This document shows, piece by piece, positions 30,050-38,311 of a stretch of 64,000 nt of DNA; positions within the stretch are counted from its first letter, which is position 1, and each line of letters starts with the position of its first letter. Source of the stretch: Spectribacter acetivorans (lineage in GTDB: Bacteria > Pseudomonadota > Gammaproteobacteria > Nevskiales > Salinisphaeraceae); the NCBI RefSeq assembly GCF_031846305.1, contig NZ_JAVRHY010000006.1:1-64000 (forward strand). The letters are read 5' to 3'. The position numbers were made by a program, and so were the translations under genes. Below the pieces are notes generated by a model. It did no database searches. It was given only the letters and a program-made list of their open reading frames with translations, and was not told the origin of the DNA.

Positions 30050-30577
30050 TTACGAACCCATCCAGAAGGCAACGCACACTGAAGCGAAAATCGCCGGCCC
30101 AGTCCAACGCCAGGCCCAGTCATTCAGACGCCCTGTCAGGGCCAGGCTAACCAGGTTCAACCGAGGCAGCGATCGGCGCCCTTTGCCCTTGTGATGGCCC
30201 TGTTCGAGCCGGACATAGCCCGAGCGCCAACCCACGTCGTTGATGAACAAGAGCAGCCATAACCGACCACGCTCGTCTCGAAGTCGCAGATAGAACGGCG
30301 AGAGCGCCACGCACCCCCGACACCAGCAAGCGCCGCTTATTTCCACCATGCCGTCATCGTGATGCGTAATCGCACCTCTAACACTACGACCCCGAACATG
30401 CTTGCCGCAATGCCGGCAGACCACGACCAGCGTTCCAACATGGAGGCGTCCCACCTGGAGTTTGACGCCACCGATCGAATCAGACTCGAAGTACAGCGAC
30501 CATAGCGCCTGTTGGTCCTGGGCTTTCGGGTTGGCAATCCCGCGAGCGCTTTCTGTTTTGTTTTCGGCGTTATCCAT
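30050..30577 (-). CDS. Cys-containing putative membrane protein (175 aa)
   Basis: MDNAENKTESARG at 30577 starts the protein. A CRHCGKHVRG...CWCRGC set in the middle may bind zinc, and the last 25 residues (WAWRWTGPAIFASVCVAFWMG) look like a C-terminal membrane anchor. No family was recognised. It is directly followed by the 88-aa gene. Confidence 0.6.
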   Translation of the reverse strand: MDNAENKTESARGIANPKAQDQQALWSLYFESDSIGGVKLQVGRLHVGTLVVVCRHCGKHVRGRSVRGAITHHDDGMVEISGACWCRGCVALSPFYLRLRDERGRLWLLLFINDVGWRSGYVRLEQGHHKGKGRRSLPRLNLVSLALTGRLNDWAWRWTGPAIFASVCVAFWMGS

Positions 30578-30619
30578 GACGCCAACTTGCCATGAGCCTG
30601 ACCACATGCAACCGGCTTC

Positions 30620-31759
30620 TTACCGCCCCCGGCGCCATGCCTTGTGCCAGGCATTCAAGTCGAACTCACCGCCGTTTTCTTGTGCGTCGCGCCAGGCTTC
30701 GATACAGCGATCGGCAAAATCCGCGGCCCGGGTTTCCATGCGGCGCGTGATCTCGCCCACCTTCCCAAGGTAGAGGCTGATTCCCCTCGGTCGAGTCTGG
30801 CCAGGTGGTCGTACGTGGTAGACCACATAGTGCTGCCGCCCGGCATTGGCCTTCTGGATGCTGCGGGTCCAGTAACGCGGGGTTTTACTCACCGGCTTGT
30901 CAGGACTCACGCACCGCTTGATCAGGGCCTTATCCCAGTCCCCACCTTGCTTCATACACCATCGAATGGACGCTCCCCGGGCTTCATTCCGGTGCGCATA
31001 GGCGGCATTATCGAATCGTGCTGTCCGTTCACCAACACTGGCATACCAGACACCATCCTTTTCGTAGAAGCTGCCAGGTACGTCCAGCTCATCAATCCGG
31101 GTCGGCTTGCCGGCGAACACGAATTGCGTCAGGCATCGCATCGCAATCGGCATCCATTCCTGAGCCGTCATTCGGTGCGACACGCCGTAGCGTGCCACCT
31201 CCCACTTCAATCGAGATTCGATCGCCCGGTACAGCGCATGCTCGGTGCCATACTTGGCCGCCGAGAAGGACTCATGGTGTTTTCCCTTGCACCCCCCGCA
31301 TCCCGCGAGGAAATGAAGCCCCTCCGCTTTGCCAGAACTCGCGCTGCCCAACGTCACCCCAACCACACCGAATCTGGGGTTCTGTGTGAAACGGACCTTG
31401 CGGATTCGCGGGTGAGGCTCGCTGTAGGCAGGGGCTTTCCCCTGCGCCCGCGTTGCTCGCCTGGTAGGCGCAACAGGCTGATGCCCCTTGTTGCTGGTTG
31501 ACGCTCGCGGTTTCGCTTTAGCGGGGCGCTTGCGCGCACTGCCTGCGCCCGTTTTCGCGGGTGCCGGCTTCTTCGCCACAACCGCCTGTTTCTTCGCCTG
31601 GCAATAGGCGCTCACGGCCCCGCCGCAGTCTTCATGGAAAAGCAGTACCGCGCTGCCATCGGCCTGAGTGATTCGATAGCCGCTTCGAGGCCCGAACCAG
31701 GGCTCCACCCCGTCGATGAGTTCGTTCCCCCAGGGGTCAAGGCTCTGCGATCCACTCAT
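30620..31759 (-). CDS. AP2-like DNA-binding domain protein (379 aa)
   Basis: After a polar N-terminal part and a Lys/Arg/Ala-rich linker (KKPAPAKTGAGSARKR), residues 125-190 read GVVGVTLGSASSGKAEGLHFLAGC...HHESFSAAKYGTEHALYRAIESRL. This matches the AP2 pattern of G-V-x-G-V, K, a W/F-x-A strand, F-S-x-x-K-Y-G and A-x-x-A-I. A second degenerate copy (SLYLGKVGEITRRMETRAADFADRCIEAWRDAQ) lies near the end. AP2 domains in phage or mobile elements bind DNA, often in homing nucleases; no nuclease motif is seen here. Confidence 0.55.
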   Translation of the reverse strand: MSGSQSLDPWGNELIDGVEPWFGPRSGYRITQADGSAVLLFHEDCGGAVSAYCQAKKQAVVAKKPAPAKTGAGSARKRPAKAKPRASTSNKGHQPVAPTRRATRAQGKAPAYSEPHPRIRKVRFTQNPRFGVVGVTLGSASSGKAEGLHFLAGCGGCKGKHHESFSAAKYGTEHALYRAIESRLKWEVARYGVSHRMTAQEWMPIAMRCLTQFVFAGKPTRIDELDVPGSFYEKDGVWYASVGERTARFDNAAYAHRNEARGASIRWCMKQGGDWDKALIKRCVSPDKPVSKTPRYWTRSIQKANAGRQHYVVYHVRPPGQTRPRGISLYLGKVGEITRRMETRAADFADRCIEAWRDAQENGGEFDLNAWHKAWRRGR

Positions 31760-32046
31760 CCCTTGCGACTTTTCTCGATATCGACCATCACCACGGCGCG
31801 CTCCCCAATCATTTTCCGCACCCGAGATTCAGCACCCCACCAGCACTCGCAGCCCCACACGACCTGGCCGTTGTCCAGCTCGATCTTCGGATTTTCATGA
31901 CCTAGCTCGTGCAAGTCCAGACCGAGGAAGCTGACCCCCGGGGGCGGCACTTCATGACCCGCGTAACGGCCGAAGCCATAAAGCCGGACGGTCGCTTCAT
32001 CGGCGGACATCACTGCGCCCACGCGCTCCCCAATGGCGGCGCTCAC
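31756..32046 (-). CDS. Hypothetical protein (96 aa)
   Basis: A GTG start overlaps the previous stop (GTGGTGA) and its own stop overlaps the AP2-like gene (ATGA). YGFGRYAGHEVPPPG...FLGLDLHELGHENPKIELDNGQVVWGCECWWGAESRVRKMIGER is a compact beta domain with C-x-C-W-W. Unknown; the tight coupling suggests work with the AP2-like protein. Confidence 0.6.
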   Translation of the reverse strand: MSAAIGERVGAVMSADEATVRLYGFGRYAGHEVPPPGVSFLGLDLHELGHENPKIELDNGQVVWGCECWWGAESRVRKMIGERAVVMVDIEKSRKG

Positions 32047-32231
32047 CACGTCTCCGGTGCTCGCTGCGGCCGCGGCCCGCCGCGAAGTCGCCTATGCAGG
32101 TCGATAGCCGCCCAGATGATTGCCCAGCCGATTGCGCTGGCAACCAGTCCATTCTCGAACTTCAGTCCAAAATAGTCGCTCGCCCCGAGGATCGCCACGG
32201 CCACCACGATATTGCTAACCAGCCATCTCAT
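32043..32231 (-). CDS. Small membrane protein (62 aa)
   Basis: MRWLVSNIVVAVAILGASDYFGL and LVASAIGWAIIWAAIDLHRRL are two membrane segments, followed by a basic tail. It is coupled to the downstream gene. Role unknown. Confidence 0.6.
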   Translation of the reverse strand: MRWLVSNIVVAVAILGASDYFGLKFENGLVASAIGWAIIWAAIDLHRRLRGGPRPQRAPETW

Positions 32232-32245
32232 GCAGTTTCTCCAAG

Positions 32246-32551
32246 TCATGGGCAGGACTCACTGACCAGTGGCGCGCCGGTTACGTCATACACCTCGCCG
32301 TCACCAATCCGATCCCCGTTTTCATCAAATTCATCCACGAGCAGCGCCTCGATTTCATCGACGTATTGGACCGACTCCACCTCGGGATAACCGCTCAGCT
32401 TGGGCCGCCACTCGTTAAGAACAGGGTCCATCTTCCTCGCCAGGGCCTCTCCCTTTTCCAGCGCCTGCTGCTCGTTGTCCGCCTCGAAGGTCACGCTGCG
32501 CACGTTGACCACGGCCTTGACCATCACGCTGAAATGCCTCGTTTGCGCCAT
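32246..32551 (-). CDS. Acidic hypothetical protein (101 aa)
   Basis: MAQTRHFSVMVKAVVNVRSVTFEADNEQQALEKGEALARKM is a strand-strand-helix start typical of small plasmid proteins; the rest is acidic (VDEIEALLVDEFDENGDRIGDG). It is in an operon with the gene at 32555. No family assigned. Confidence 0.6.
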   Translation of the reverse strand: MAQTRHFSVMVKAVVNVRSVTFEADNEQQALEKGEALARKMDPVLNEWRPKLSGYPEVESVQYVDEIEALLVDEFDENGDRIGDGEVYDVTGAPLVSESCP

Positions 32552-32554
32552 CGG

Positions 32555-33100
32555 TCAGCCCTCCACCGCATCGGTGAAGCGAAGCCCCGCCGCGGCATTC
32601 ATGATGGCGCCCATCACCAACCCCGGGTCCTCCTGCCATTCGCTCTGGTCCCAGTATTGGTACTCTGACCCATCCGGGCGGCAGAGTCGCACGTATTCGC
32701 CGCTTGTCAGGGCATCCGAATCATCGGGCTTATACACACCCGAGCGCAGGCTCCAGCCGTCGGCCAGCGCCACCGAGACCTCATCCCTGTCGCTGAAATC
32801 CGCGCTGTTGACAGCATTCGCCGGCAACGCTTTCTCATCCACCAGCAGGCCGCCATCTTCCACCCGCACCCGGTAATGGGGGGTGGCGCTGGGGTCATCC
32901 CAGACCTCGAAGGTTGGTTCGCCCTCCTCCCAGTAATCGGGCTCCGCGACGTATGTGCCACCGTCGAGTTCCCGGGCCACCGCCTCGGCAATCATCGCGC
33001 GGTCCGTATCCTGAGCGGAATCGTCGATCTCCACAAAGACCGGGCACTCCACTTTCAGATAGGCGACACCGCACACCGCCAGAATGTTCTTTTTACTCAT
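32555..33100 (-). CDS. Acidic hypothetical protein (181 aa)
   Basis: MSKKNILAVCGVAYLKVECPVFVEIDDSAQD starts after AAGGAGAGATAG. The sequence is strongly acidic with a beta-rich central part (YRVRVEDGGLLVDE, ADGWSLRSGVYKPDDSDALTSGEYVRLC). It resembles in style the acidic protein at 48036. It heads the operon 33100 to 30620 behind the TTGC promoter at 33144. Function unknown. Confidence 0.6.
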   Translation of the reverse strand: MSKKNILAVCGVAYLKVECPVFVEIDDSAQDTDRAMIAEAVARELDGGTYVAEPDYWEEGEPTFEVWDDPSATPHYRVRVEDGGLLVDEKALPANAVNSADFSDRDEVSVALADGWSLRSGVYKPDDSDALTSGEYVRLCRPDGSEYQYWDQSEWQEDPGLVMGAIMNAAAGLRFTDAVEG

Positions 33101-33143
33101 CTATCTCTCCTTGATGGGTGACAGATCGTATTGATCTGTTTCC

Positions 33144-33170
33144 AGGTTAGTCGCGATTCGCAGACTGCAA
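33144..33170 (-). promoter_or_regulatory. TTGC-type promoter
   Basis: TTGCAGTCTGCG, N15, TAACCT on the minus strand. Confidence 0.65.
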
Positions 33171-33174
33171 CCCG

Positions 33175-34023
33175 TCAGGCCCGGGCTTCCCCGGTCGCCG
33201 TCACATCGGTCACCGCACCTTTCAGATACCCCCTCACGCGCAGCCGGACTTCCTTGTGTTGCCCGCCGATCACTTCGTAGGAGACGGCCTTCGCCTGATG
33301 GCCGCCGAAGGCTTGGTGAGAAAGCCAGTGAATTGCGTCGGTTCGGCTTCGACGCATCAGGCCGTCGAGGCTGATCTTGCATTCCACGCATCCAAAGCCG
33401 GCCTCATCGATCGCCACCTGCCGGCCGTTGTTCAGATGCACATAGCCAGCCGTACCTGCCATTCGCCCCAATGCCTCGCCCGGCTGGACCGGCAAATCGA
33501 CCACCTGGTGGTAGAACGCGGACAGCGCCTTGGCCAGGCGGGCTTCGCCCGGGCATCCCTCACGGCTAGCGAACGCCAGCGAATCCATCAGCCCCCGGCG
33601 GGCAGACTCAAGCATGTCCTGGGTGATCTCCTCGAGGTTGTTCACCCCGAAAAAGGCCTCGATGGATTCGACCACACTCACCGACCGCGGCCCGTCGTGA
33701 TCAAGCGTCTCGACCACCAGGAGATCGGAGGTCTCCCGGTTGTCCTCCATCGTGATCAGGTCCTCGTGGGACAGACACAGCACCTCGAGGGTTACATCCA
33801 TCTTCTGCTGGGCGATCTCCATGGCCACATCTCGCACCCACGCCTCCACACTCACCGAGGCCACGATCTGGGGCGGCAACGGAAGCAGGCTCCGCCCCCG
33901 CACGCCCTCCAGTCCGTCACCGAAATCCACCCATTTCACCTGACCCGATTCCGTCACCATCTGGGCGATCCCATAGGTGGCGTCCACGGTGTTCTTCACA
34001 CGGCAAAGCATTTGTTCACTCAT
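33175..34023 (-). CDS. Hypothetical protein (282 aa)
   Basis: MSEQMLCRVKNTVDATYGIAQMV begins 8 nt after GAGGA; a Met two codons upstream is possible. Mixed alpha/beta sequence with IEAFFGVNNLEEITQDMLESARRGLMDSLAFASREGCPG in the middle and a terminal beta domain containing GFGCVECKISLDGLMRRSRTDAIHWLSHQAFGGH. No domain recognised, no signal peptide. It stands alone between two TTGC-controlled units. Confidence 0.6.
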   Translation of the reverse strand: MSEQMLCRVKNTVDATYGIAQMVTESGQVKWVDFGDGLEGVRGRSLLPLPPQIVASVSVEAWVRDVAMEIAQQKMDVTLEVLCLSHEDLITMEDNRETSDLLVVETLDHDGPRSVSVVESIEAFFGVNNLEEITQDMLESARRGLMDSLAFASREGCPGEARLAKALSAFYHQVVDLPVQPGEALGRMAGTAGYVHLNNGRQVAIDEAGFGCVECKISLDGLMRRSRTDAIHWLSHQAFGGHQAKAVSYEVIGGQHKEVRLRVRGYLKGAVTDVTATGEARA

Positions 34024-34167
34024 GCGCATCGTCCTCACGGTATTTGTTGGCCGGCAGGGCGAGTGATCGCGCCGGTCGACCGATATTGTCTCGTTGGGGG
34101 TTGGGGCGGTGGCCGGCCAATGCGCGTCTGATCACGCCGCATTCGCCGGCCCTACCCCGGCGCAGCA

Positions 34168-34461
34168 CTACCAGTCGTAGACCGGCAGGCCTTCAACCGG
34201 GTCCGCGTCCCGGTCCAGAATCAGGTCATAAACGCCGCGGAGTTCGACGAAATCGAGCACCGCCTTCAACGGGGCCGGCATCGCCGCCTTGGCTCTGGCG
34301 ATTTCACTCGGCCAGGTCAGGACCACATAGCGGTATTCATCGCGTAATACCGTCAGGCACAGGTCATTTCGGGTGCCTTCTGCCACCTCATCGAGCACCT
34401 GCGCGGTGGCTTCGTCGATGTGGCAGGTGCTCACTTCTGCAAAGGTCTTAGTCTGAATCAT
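34168..34461 (-). CDS. DUF5983-like protein (97 aa)
   Basis: The start MIQTKTFAEVSTCHIDEATAQVLDEVA follows AAGGAGGACG. S-T-x-H-I-x-E-x-T at the start, YRYVVLTWPSEI in the middle and the ending VEGLPVYDW are the marks of the DUF5983 family, small proteins common on conjugative plasmids and ICEs. The molecular role is unknown. It has a TTGC promoter of its own. Confidence 0.65.
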   Translation of the reverse strand: MIQTKTFAEVSTCHIDEATAQVLDEVAEGTRNDLCLTVLRDEYRYVVLTWPSEIARAKAAMPAPLKAVLDFVELRGVYDLILDRDADPVEGLPVYDW

Positions 34462-34485
34462 CGGTACGTCCTCCTTGTGGCCATC

Positions 34486-34513
34486 AGAATCGCACCGGTC
34501 AGACAAACCGCAA
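34486..34513 (-). promoter_or_regulatory. TTGC-type promoter
   Basis: TTGCGGTTTGTC, N16, GATTCT on the minus strand, 25 bp upstream of the DUF5983-like gene. Confidence 0.6.
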
Positions 34514-34529
34514 GGCCCGAAATCCCACG

Positions 34530-34552
34530 AAAAAGGGCGGCCTGAGCCGCCC
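34530..34552 (-). terminator. Intrinsic terminator
   Basis: GGGCGGC-TCAG-GCCGCCC followed by five T on the minus strand; ends the gene at 34571. Confidence 0.8.
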
Positions 34553-34570
34553 TGTTATGTCGTCGAGCCC

Positions 34571-35233
34571 CTATCGGGACAAACGCTGATCAGACCATCG
34601 CTGTATGCCGGCCGCGGCGTCCGGATCCATCGGGCATAATCGCGGCACATGCACGTCGACGTATTGTTTCTCCACCCGCAGCAGCAGGTCGAAAAACGGC
34701 GGCCACACACTGCCGCGGGCCTCCATCAGGTCCTCGACCGCGGGGATGAATTCCGGATGCCTTGCCATGGCCTCGATCGAGTCAAACTCGGTGGCTTTCG
34801 CTGGCAACACCACTCGCCCGATCTTGTGCACCCTCAGTTTCCCGTCGGCCAGGTAACGCCCTGACACTCGCACCACCGTCGTCGCTTCGCCGGCCTGGCG
34901 CTCGGCCTGTACCTGCTGGACAGAGCAGCCCGCCTCCCGCAGCGCCGCGGCCCGGTCATCCGGCGTCGCGCCACCCTTGGCCCCGGGCCACGCCTCCCAG
35001 TATTCCAGTGGCAGTACGGTCTTCACCCAGTCATCCGCTGTCTCGACCACAACAAGGAAACGCTCAGCCTCCCCGTCATAGATCAGCCGATAGCGATGCG
35101 ATCTTGACGCGCTTCGCGTCAGCGTCCTATATCGACCGTGGTTGAGTATCGACATCAGCGCGCCATCACTCAAGGTGCTTCTCAGCGCCAGTCGCTCCCT
35201 CGCGTGATCGGTCAATCCCTGGATATTCGCCAT
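34571..35233 (-). CDS. Hypothetical protein (220 aa)
   Basis: MANIQGLTDHARERLALRSTLSDGALMSILNHGRYRTLTRSASRSHRYRLIYD followed by FLVVVETADDWVKTVLPLEYW suggests a toxin-like or RelE-like beta-sheet with basic residues (an H-x-[RK]-L-[IV]-Y-D strand then W-V-K-T-V). A second alpha/beta part follows. The function is not established; it lacks a clear antitoxin partner. It follows the gene at 35244 by 10 bp. Confidence 0.6.
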   Translation of the reverse strand: MANIQGLTDHARERLALRSTLSDGALMSILNHGRYRTLTRSASRSHRYRLIYDGEAERFLVVVETADDWVKTVLPLEYWEAWPGAKGGATPDDRAAALREAGCSVQQVQAERQAGEATTVVRVSGRYLADGKLRVHKIGRVVLPAKATEFDSIEAMARHPEFIPAVEDLMEARGSVWPPFFDLLLRVEKQYVDVHVPRLCPMDPDAAAGIQRWSDQRLSR

Positions 35234-35243
35234 GGCGATCGGA

Positions 35244-35732
35244 TTACTCGATGCCCATCACGCGATGCGCGCCGACCAGCATCATCCGGTTCAGGCGCCG
35301 ATACGAGCTGTCCATGGGCTCGTTGCCGCAGAAATCACCGTTATCCGTACTGCCGCCTGCAAACACCACGACCTCTTCCCCGAATTGCCGCCAGGCCTTG
35401 TCGTATACCGGGTTATCACACCAGGCGTCGATCCCAGCCTCAACGATCTTTTCGGCCTCTAACGAGATTCGAGCGTCACCCCACTCGTCGATATCATCGA
35501 ATTCCCGCGTCACCTCGAAGGCCACGTTTTCGTCGATGTTGACCCCACAGGCCTTGCCGTACGCGTTAAGCGCAGACTCGTAAGCGCCATCATCCTGCGC
35601 TTTTTCGGCCACCTGAATCGATCGAATCAGCTTCAGATTCGCCGTGGCTGTGGCCACCGCCGGGTCTCGGTCCGCCGGCTTCAATTGCATGGGCCCTTTT
35701 AACATCAGGCCAGCCAGGAATACGTCGTACAT
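35244..35732 (-). CDS. Hypothetical helical protein (162 aa)
   Basis: The start MYDVFLAGLMLKGPMQLKP lies 3-9 nt after an AAAGGATG box. The body is helical and acidic (LIRSIQVAEKAQDDGAYESALNAYGKACG). No family or signal peptide. It is in an operon with the genes at 34571 and 35778. Confidence 0.6.
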   Translation of the reverse strand: MYDVFLAGLMLKGPMQLKPADRDPAVATATANLKLIRSIQVAEKAQDDGAYESALNAYGKACGVNIDENVAFEVTREFDDIDEWGDARISLEAEKIVEAGIDAWCDNPVYDKAWRQFGEEVVVFAGGSTDNGDFCGNEPMDSSYRRLNRMMLVGAHRVMGIE

Positions 35733-35777
35733 CGTGTATACATCCTTTTGTTGAGGCGGCCGCAGCCGCAAAGCTTG

Positions 35778-36164
35778 TTATCGATACAGGGGGAATCGTC
35801 GGGCGTAGGCCTCGATCGCCAGTGGATCGGGCTCCCGAGCGCACGCACGAACCAGATCCTCCCGGGTCAACCGTTGCGAAAACTCTCGGTCCCGCCAGGA
35901 TCGCTCGGGCGACTCCCCGTCACCGGGCTTGAGCCACTTCAGTAGCGCCTCGGCAGACGGGAAACGTCGACTACCCCGATAGCCAAGTTCCCGGTCCACG
36001 GTCACGCCTTGATAGAGCAGCCGTTCACGCATGGGCAGCTGTTCGAGCAACACGATCAGCGGGGAGGCCGGGATGTGGCGCCGCGGGTGCAGCACGCGCT
36101 CCATGCCAATGGATCGGGCGAAACGTCGGTCCTGTTTTGCCAGGAAAAGTACCGGGTCATGCAT
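35778..36164 (-). CDS. Basic hypothetical protein (128 aa)
   Basis: MHDPVLFLAKQDRRFARSIGMERVLHPRRHIPAS begins after AAGGAGATTTGC. The protein is rich in Arg and Leu (PMRERLLYQGVTVDRELGYRGSRRFPSAEALLKWL). Possibly nucleic-acid binding. It is the first gene of a three-gene operon behind the promoter at 36189. Confidence 0.6.
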   Translation of the reverse strand: MHDPVLFLAKQDRRFARSIGMERVLHPRRHIPASPLIVLLEQLPMRERLLYQGVTVDRELGYRGSRRFPSAEALLKWLKPGDGESPERSWRDREFSQRLTREDLVRACAREPDPLAIEAYARRFPLYR

Positions 36165-36188
36165 AGCGCAAATCTCCTTGTGAGATTC

Positions 36189-36215
36189 ACGTTACGCCGC
36201 CTTCGCAGAATGCAA
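36189..36215 (-). promoter_or_regulatory. TTGC-type promoter
   Basis: TTGCATTCTGCG, N15, TAACGT on the minus strand. It is back-to-back with the plus-strand promoter at 36246. Confidence 0.65.
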
Positions 36216-36245
36216 GCCCCATCCGACCACCCAAGATCACGGCAC

Positions 36246-36272
36246 TTGCGGTTTACCCAACACCCTTAGAAT
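36246..36272 (+). promoter_or_regulatory. TTGC-type promoter of the isolated WFAL gene
   Basis: TTGCGGTTTACC, N15, TAGAAT. Confidence 0.65.
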
Positions 36273-36314
36273 AAAGAGAAACCGCCACTTGAAAGGCGAT
36301 CAAACGGAGACGTA

Positions 36315-36800
36315 ATGACCAAATCCAAGCCACCCTACGAACTGCGACTGAAGTCTGTTTACGCGCTACGCAGCGGCCTGCGGGCATCGATGAGTCTGCG
36401 CCATCCGGCCTCCGGACGACTTGAGCCGTTCACACTCAACTTTTTCAGTGGTTCGCTGTTGGAGTGCGACGCCCTCGATGACCCCATGGGGCTCTTCAAT
36501 GACACCGCCTATCGCGACATGTATGTGGAATCGGTGAACTGCGACCTCCGTAACCCGGAGCGCAGCTACGTCCATATCAACCACATTGACCGCGAGGACT
36601 TTCGTCACATCGCCGGCTCATTGACGCTGCACCCGGATACCCGTTGGCAGGGCTATACCCTTGAAGGCGGCACCCACATTGGCGAACCCACGCCACAGAT
36701 CGTGGCCAAACGTGCGCGTGAAGCCGAGAAGAAGGCGCGCCAGGCTCGAAACACCAGCTGGGGTCAACAGGTCAACAACAATGGTTGGTTCGCCCTCTAA
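36315..36800 (+). CDS. WFAL-tagged protein, isolated copy 22 kb from the island (161 aa)
   Basis: PPYELRLKSVYALRSGLRASMSLRHPASGRLEPFTLNFFSG begins with the [YF]-x-L-x-x-x-S-V pattern and a R-x-S-[ML]-x-L strand like other members. HIAGSLTLHPDTRW takes the place of the late strand. A Lys/Arg-rich linker (KRAREAEKKARQARN) leads to TSWGQQVNNNGWFAL, the complete Trp-spacer-GWFAL tag. CGGAGACGTA precedes the ATG. Its lone occurrence among minus-strand genes shows that the tag is not just a local duplication artefact. Confidence 0.85.
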   Translation: MTKSKPPYELRLKSVYALRSGLRASMSLRHPASGRLEPFTLNFFSGSLLECDALDDPMGLFNDTAYRDMYVESVNCDLRNPERSYVHINHIDREDFRHIAGSLTLHPDTRWQGYTLEGGTHIGEPTPQIVAKRAREAEKKARQARNTSWGQQVNNNGWFAL

Positions 36801-36832
36801 GGCCTATCGCGGCCCCGCCCTGTTCCCGGCGT

Positions 36833-37486
36833 TTAGCGTCGCGCCAATGCGTCGAGCCTGTCGGCCCCTGGCAGCAAGATGCCAATCTGGTCTGCCCCCG
36901 CCTTGATGCCTTCGTAAGCCGAGCGCCACAAACCCTGGTCCCCTCGGTCCAGAATCGATAGCAATCCCGCACACTCGGTCAGGTAGACTCGTGAGAATCT
37001 GGGGTCGTGAACCACAATCGACTCGGTGTTGTGGCTGATATCCGCCAGCTTGATGGTCTGGGCCCCCTCCGATGCCGCGGCCATTCGGGCACGATCCATG
37101 GCCTTTCGAGCCCGGCGGCTGTAACCGAGCCCACTTGGCACGCCGGTGAGCTCTCCAACCATCTCTGCCACTTGACGGGGAAAATGGCGAGCAATAAAGC
37201 CGATACTGTATTCGCTGTCTTCGACCACATCATGCAGCAGTGCCGCGGCAATCATCGCCGGACTACCCCCCACTCTTGCCACCCGTCTTGCTACCTCAAA
37301 AGGATGGTTTTCGTATCGCTCGCCGGTGTATTTCCTGATTTGACCAGCATGGGCTACCTGACACAGGACCCGAGCCCGACCCACGAGCACCGTTTCCTCG
37401 TTCTTGTATCCACTGAATAGCTCGCACCCTCTGGCCATCTCTGGCTCAGCGGCTTCTGGGACTTCGGTACTCATCTGTTTGTTCAT
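36833..37486 (-). CDS. HD-domain protein (SpoT/RelA hydrolase-like)
   Basis: HAGQIRKYTGERYENHPFEVARRVARVGGSPAMIAAALLHDVVEDS (residues 46-91) is a classic HD domain: first His46, H61-P, then H85-D86. A further IKLADISHNTESIVVHDP supplies D-x-x-H-N-T. It resembles the (p)ppGpp or nucleotide phosphohydrolases of phages and plasmids. The 217-aa protein has no synthetase domain, so it would only degrade its substrate. It lies 33 bp after the convergent WFAL gene. Confidence 0.8.
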   Translation of the reverse strand: MNKQMSTEVPEAAEPEMARGCELFSGYKNEETVLVGRARVLCQVAHAGQIRKYTGERYENHPFEVARRVARVGGSPAMIAAALLHDVVEDSEYSIGFIARHFPRQVAEMVGELTGVPSGLGYSRRARKAMDRARMAAASEGAQTIKLADISHNTESIVVHDPRFSRVYLTECAGLLSILDRGDQGLWRSAYEGIKAGADQIGILLPGADRLDALARR

Positions 37487-37562
37487 GGCTTGAATTTTCT
37501 CCCGCCGCAGCGGGGGAGCGGCAGGGTAAACCCCACCGGCTACCCCCGTCTTTCTGCGCGAA

Positions 37563-37943
37563 TCAGCTGCCGGCGCCATTGCCCTCGTTGACCACCTGCT
37601 CGATCACGTCCCGCGGCAGCGCCTCACTCCACACCCGTGCCGGGGAATACTTGTCGAGCCCCGTCACCCGAACCTGACGCACCGCTTTCGAGGCCACCGA
37701 GCCCTCAATCACCAGCTCAACGCACTCCACCCGATGGATAGTTGCGTCACCCGGCTCGTCGTCATCTTCCGGCCAACCTGCCGAGAAGGCATAGCGAACC
37801 TCGCTGGCGCCATCCTCCTTGATTGCTCGTGCGGCCTTTCGGATGATGTCTTTGGCCTCGTGGTTCAGGGTCACCTCGACCTGACCGGGCATCGACATGA
37901 ACTCGTCATCGCATTCGATATTCAAGCGGAAAGTTTCACTCAT
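37563..37943 (-). CDS. Acidic beta-rich hypothetical protein (126 aa)
   Basis: MSETFRLNIECDDEFMSMPGQVEVTLNHEAKDIIRKAARAIKEDG starts the gene. The end, PRDVIEQVVNEGNGAGS, is acidic. No domain. It is followed by the HD-domain gene after 76 bp. It has a TTGC-type promoter (37991). Confidence 0.6.
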   Translation of the reverse strand: MSETFRLNIECDDEFMSMPGQVEVTLNHEAKDIIRKAARAIKEDGASEVRYAFSAGWPEDDDEPGDATIHRVECVELVIEGSVASKAVRQVRVTGLDKYSPARVWSEALPRDVIEQVVNEGNGAGS

Positions 37944-37990
37944 CGTTTTCTCCTTGGATTCATGAGATTAGGGCCAATCGCCCGATCTCC

Positions 37991-38018
37991 AGAATCCCAC
38001 GGATCGGTGAAACAGCAA
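37991..38018 (-). promoter_or_regulatory. TTGC-type promoter
   Basis: TTGCTGTTTCACC, N16, GATTCT on the minus strand. Confidence 0.55.
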
Positions 38019-38075
38019 GGCGTTGACAGCCTGATGAAACGAGATGCTTGCCTGCCCTGTTTGGCGGCAATGCCA

Positions 38076-38126
38076 CCCTTATATGGGCACCCGGCAACAC
38101 GCGGGTTACCCCATAAGGGTCAGCCA
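38076..38126 (+). repeat. Dispersed hairpin element, partial copy 7
   Basis: ACCCTTATATGGGCACCCGG and GGTTACCCCATAAGGGT form a long imperfect inverted repeat. The GCGTACCGC block is missing. Confidence 0.4.
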
Positions 38127-38147
38127 TCACTATCGGCCTACGGCCAC

Positions 38148-38179
38148 AAAAAAGGCCGCCAGCATTACGACTGGCGGCC
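38148..38179 (-). terminator. Intrinsic terminator
   Basis: A perfect 9-bp stem GGCCGCCAG/CTGGCGGCC with T-run on the minus strand; ends the gene at 38312. Confidence 0.85.
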
Positions 38180-38311
38180 CATGGTTGGCGTATTTTCCGG
38201 TGCGTGAGTGATTACCAGAGCACCCCGTCCAACCCGGAAGTGCCCTCAATCAACTTGAGTTTGCCTTGCCCGGTCCACACGCCTGAATCATTATGCTATC
38301 CCGGCGAACAA

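Noticed and set aside
33256..34131. Long plus-strand frame opposite the 282-aa gene
   Set aside because: It is histidine/arginine-rich, lacks a ribosome binding site and mirrors the minus-strand gene, which has a plausible start and operon context.
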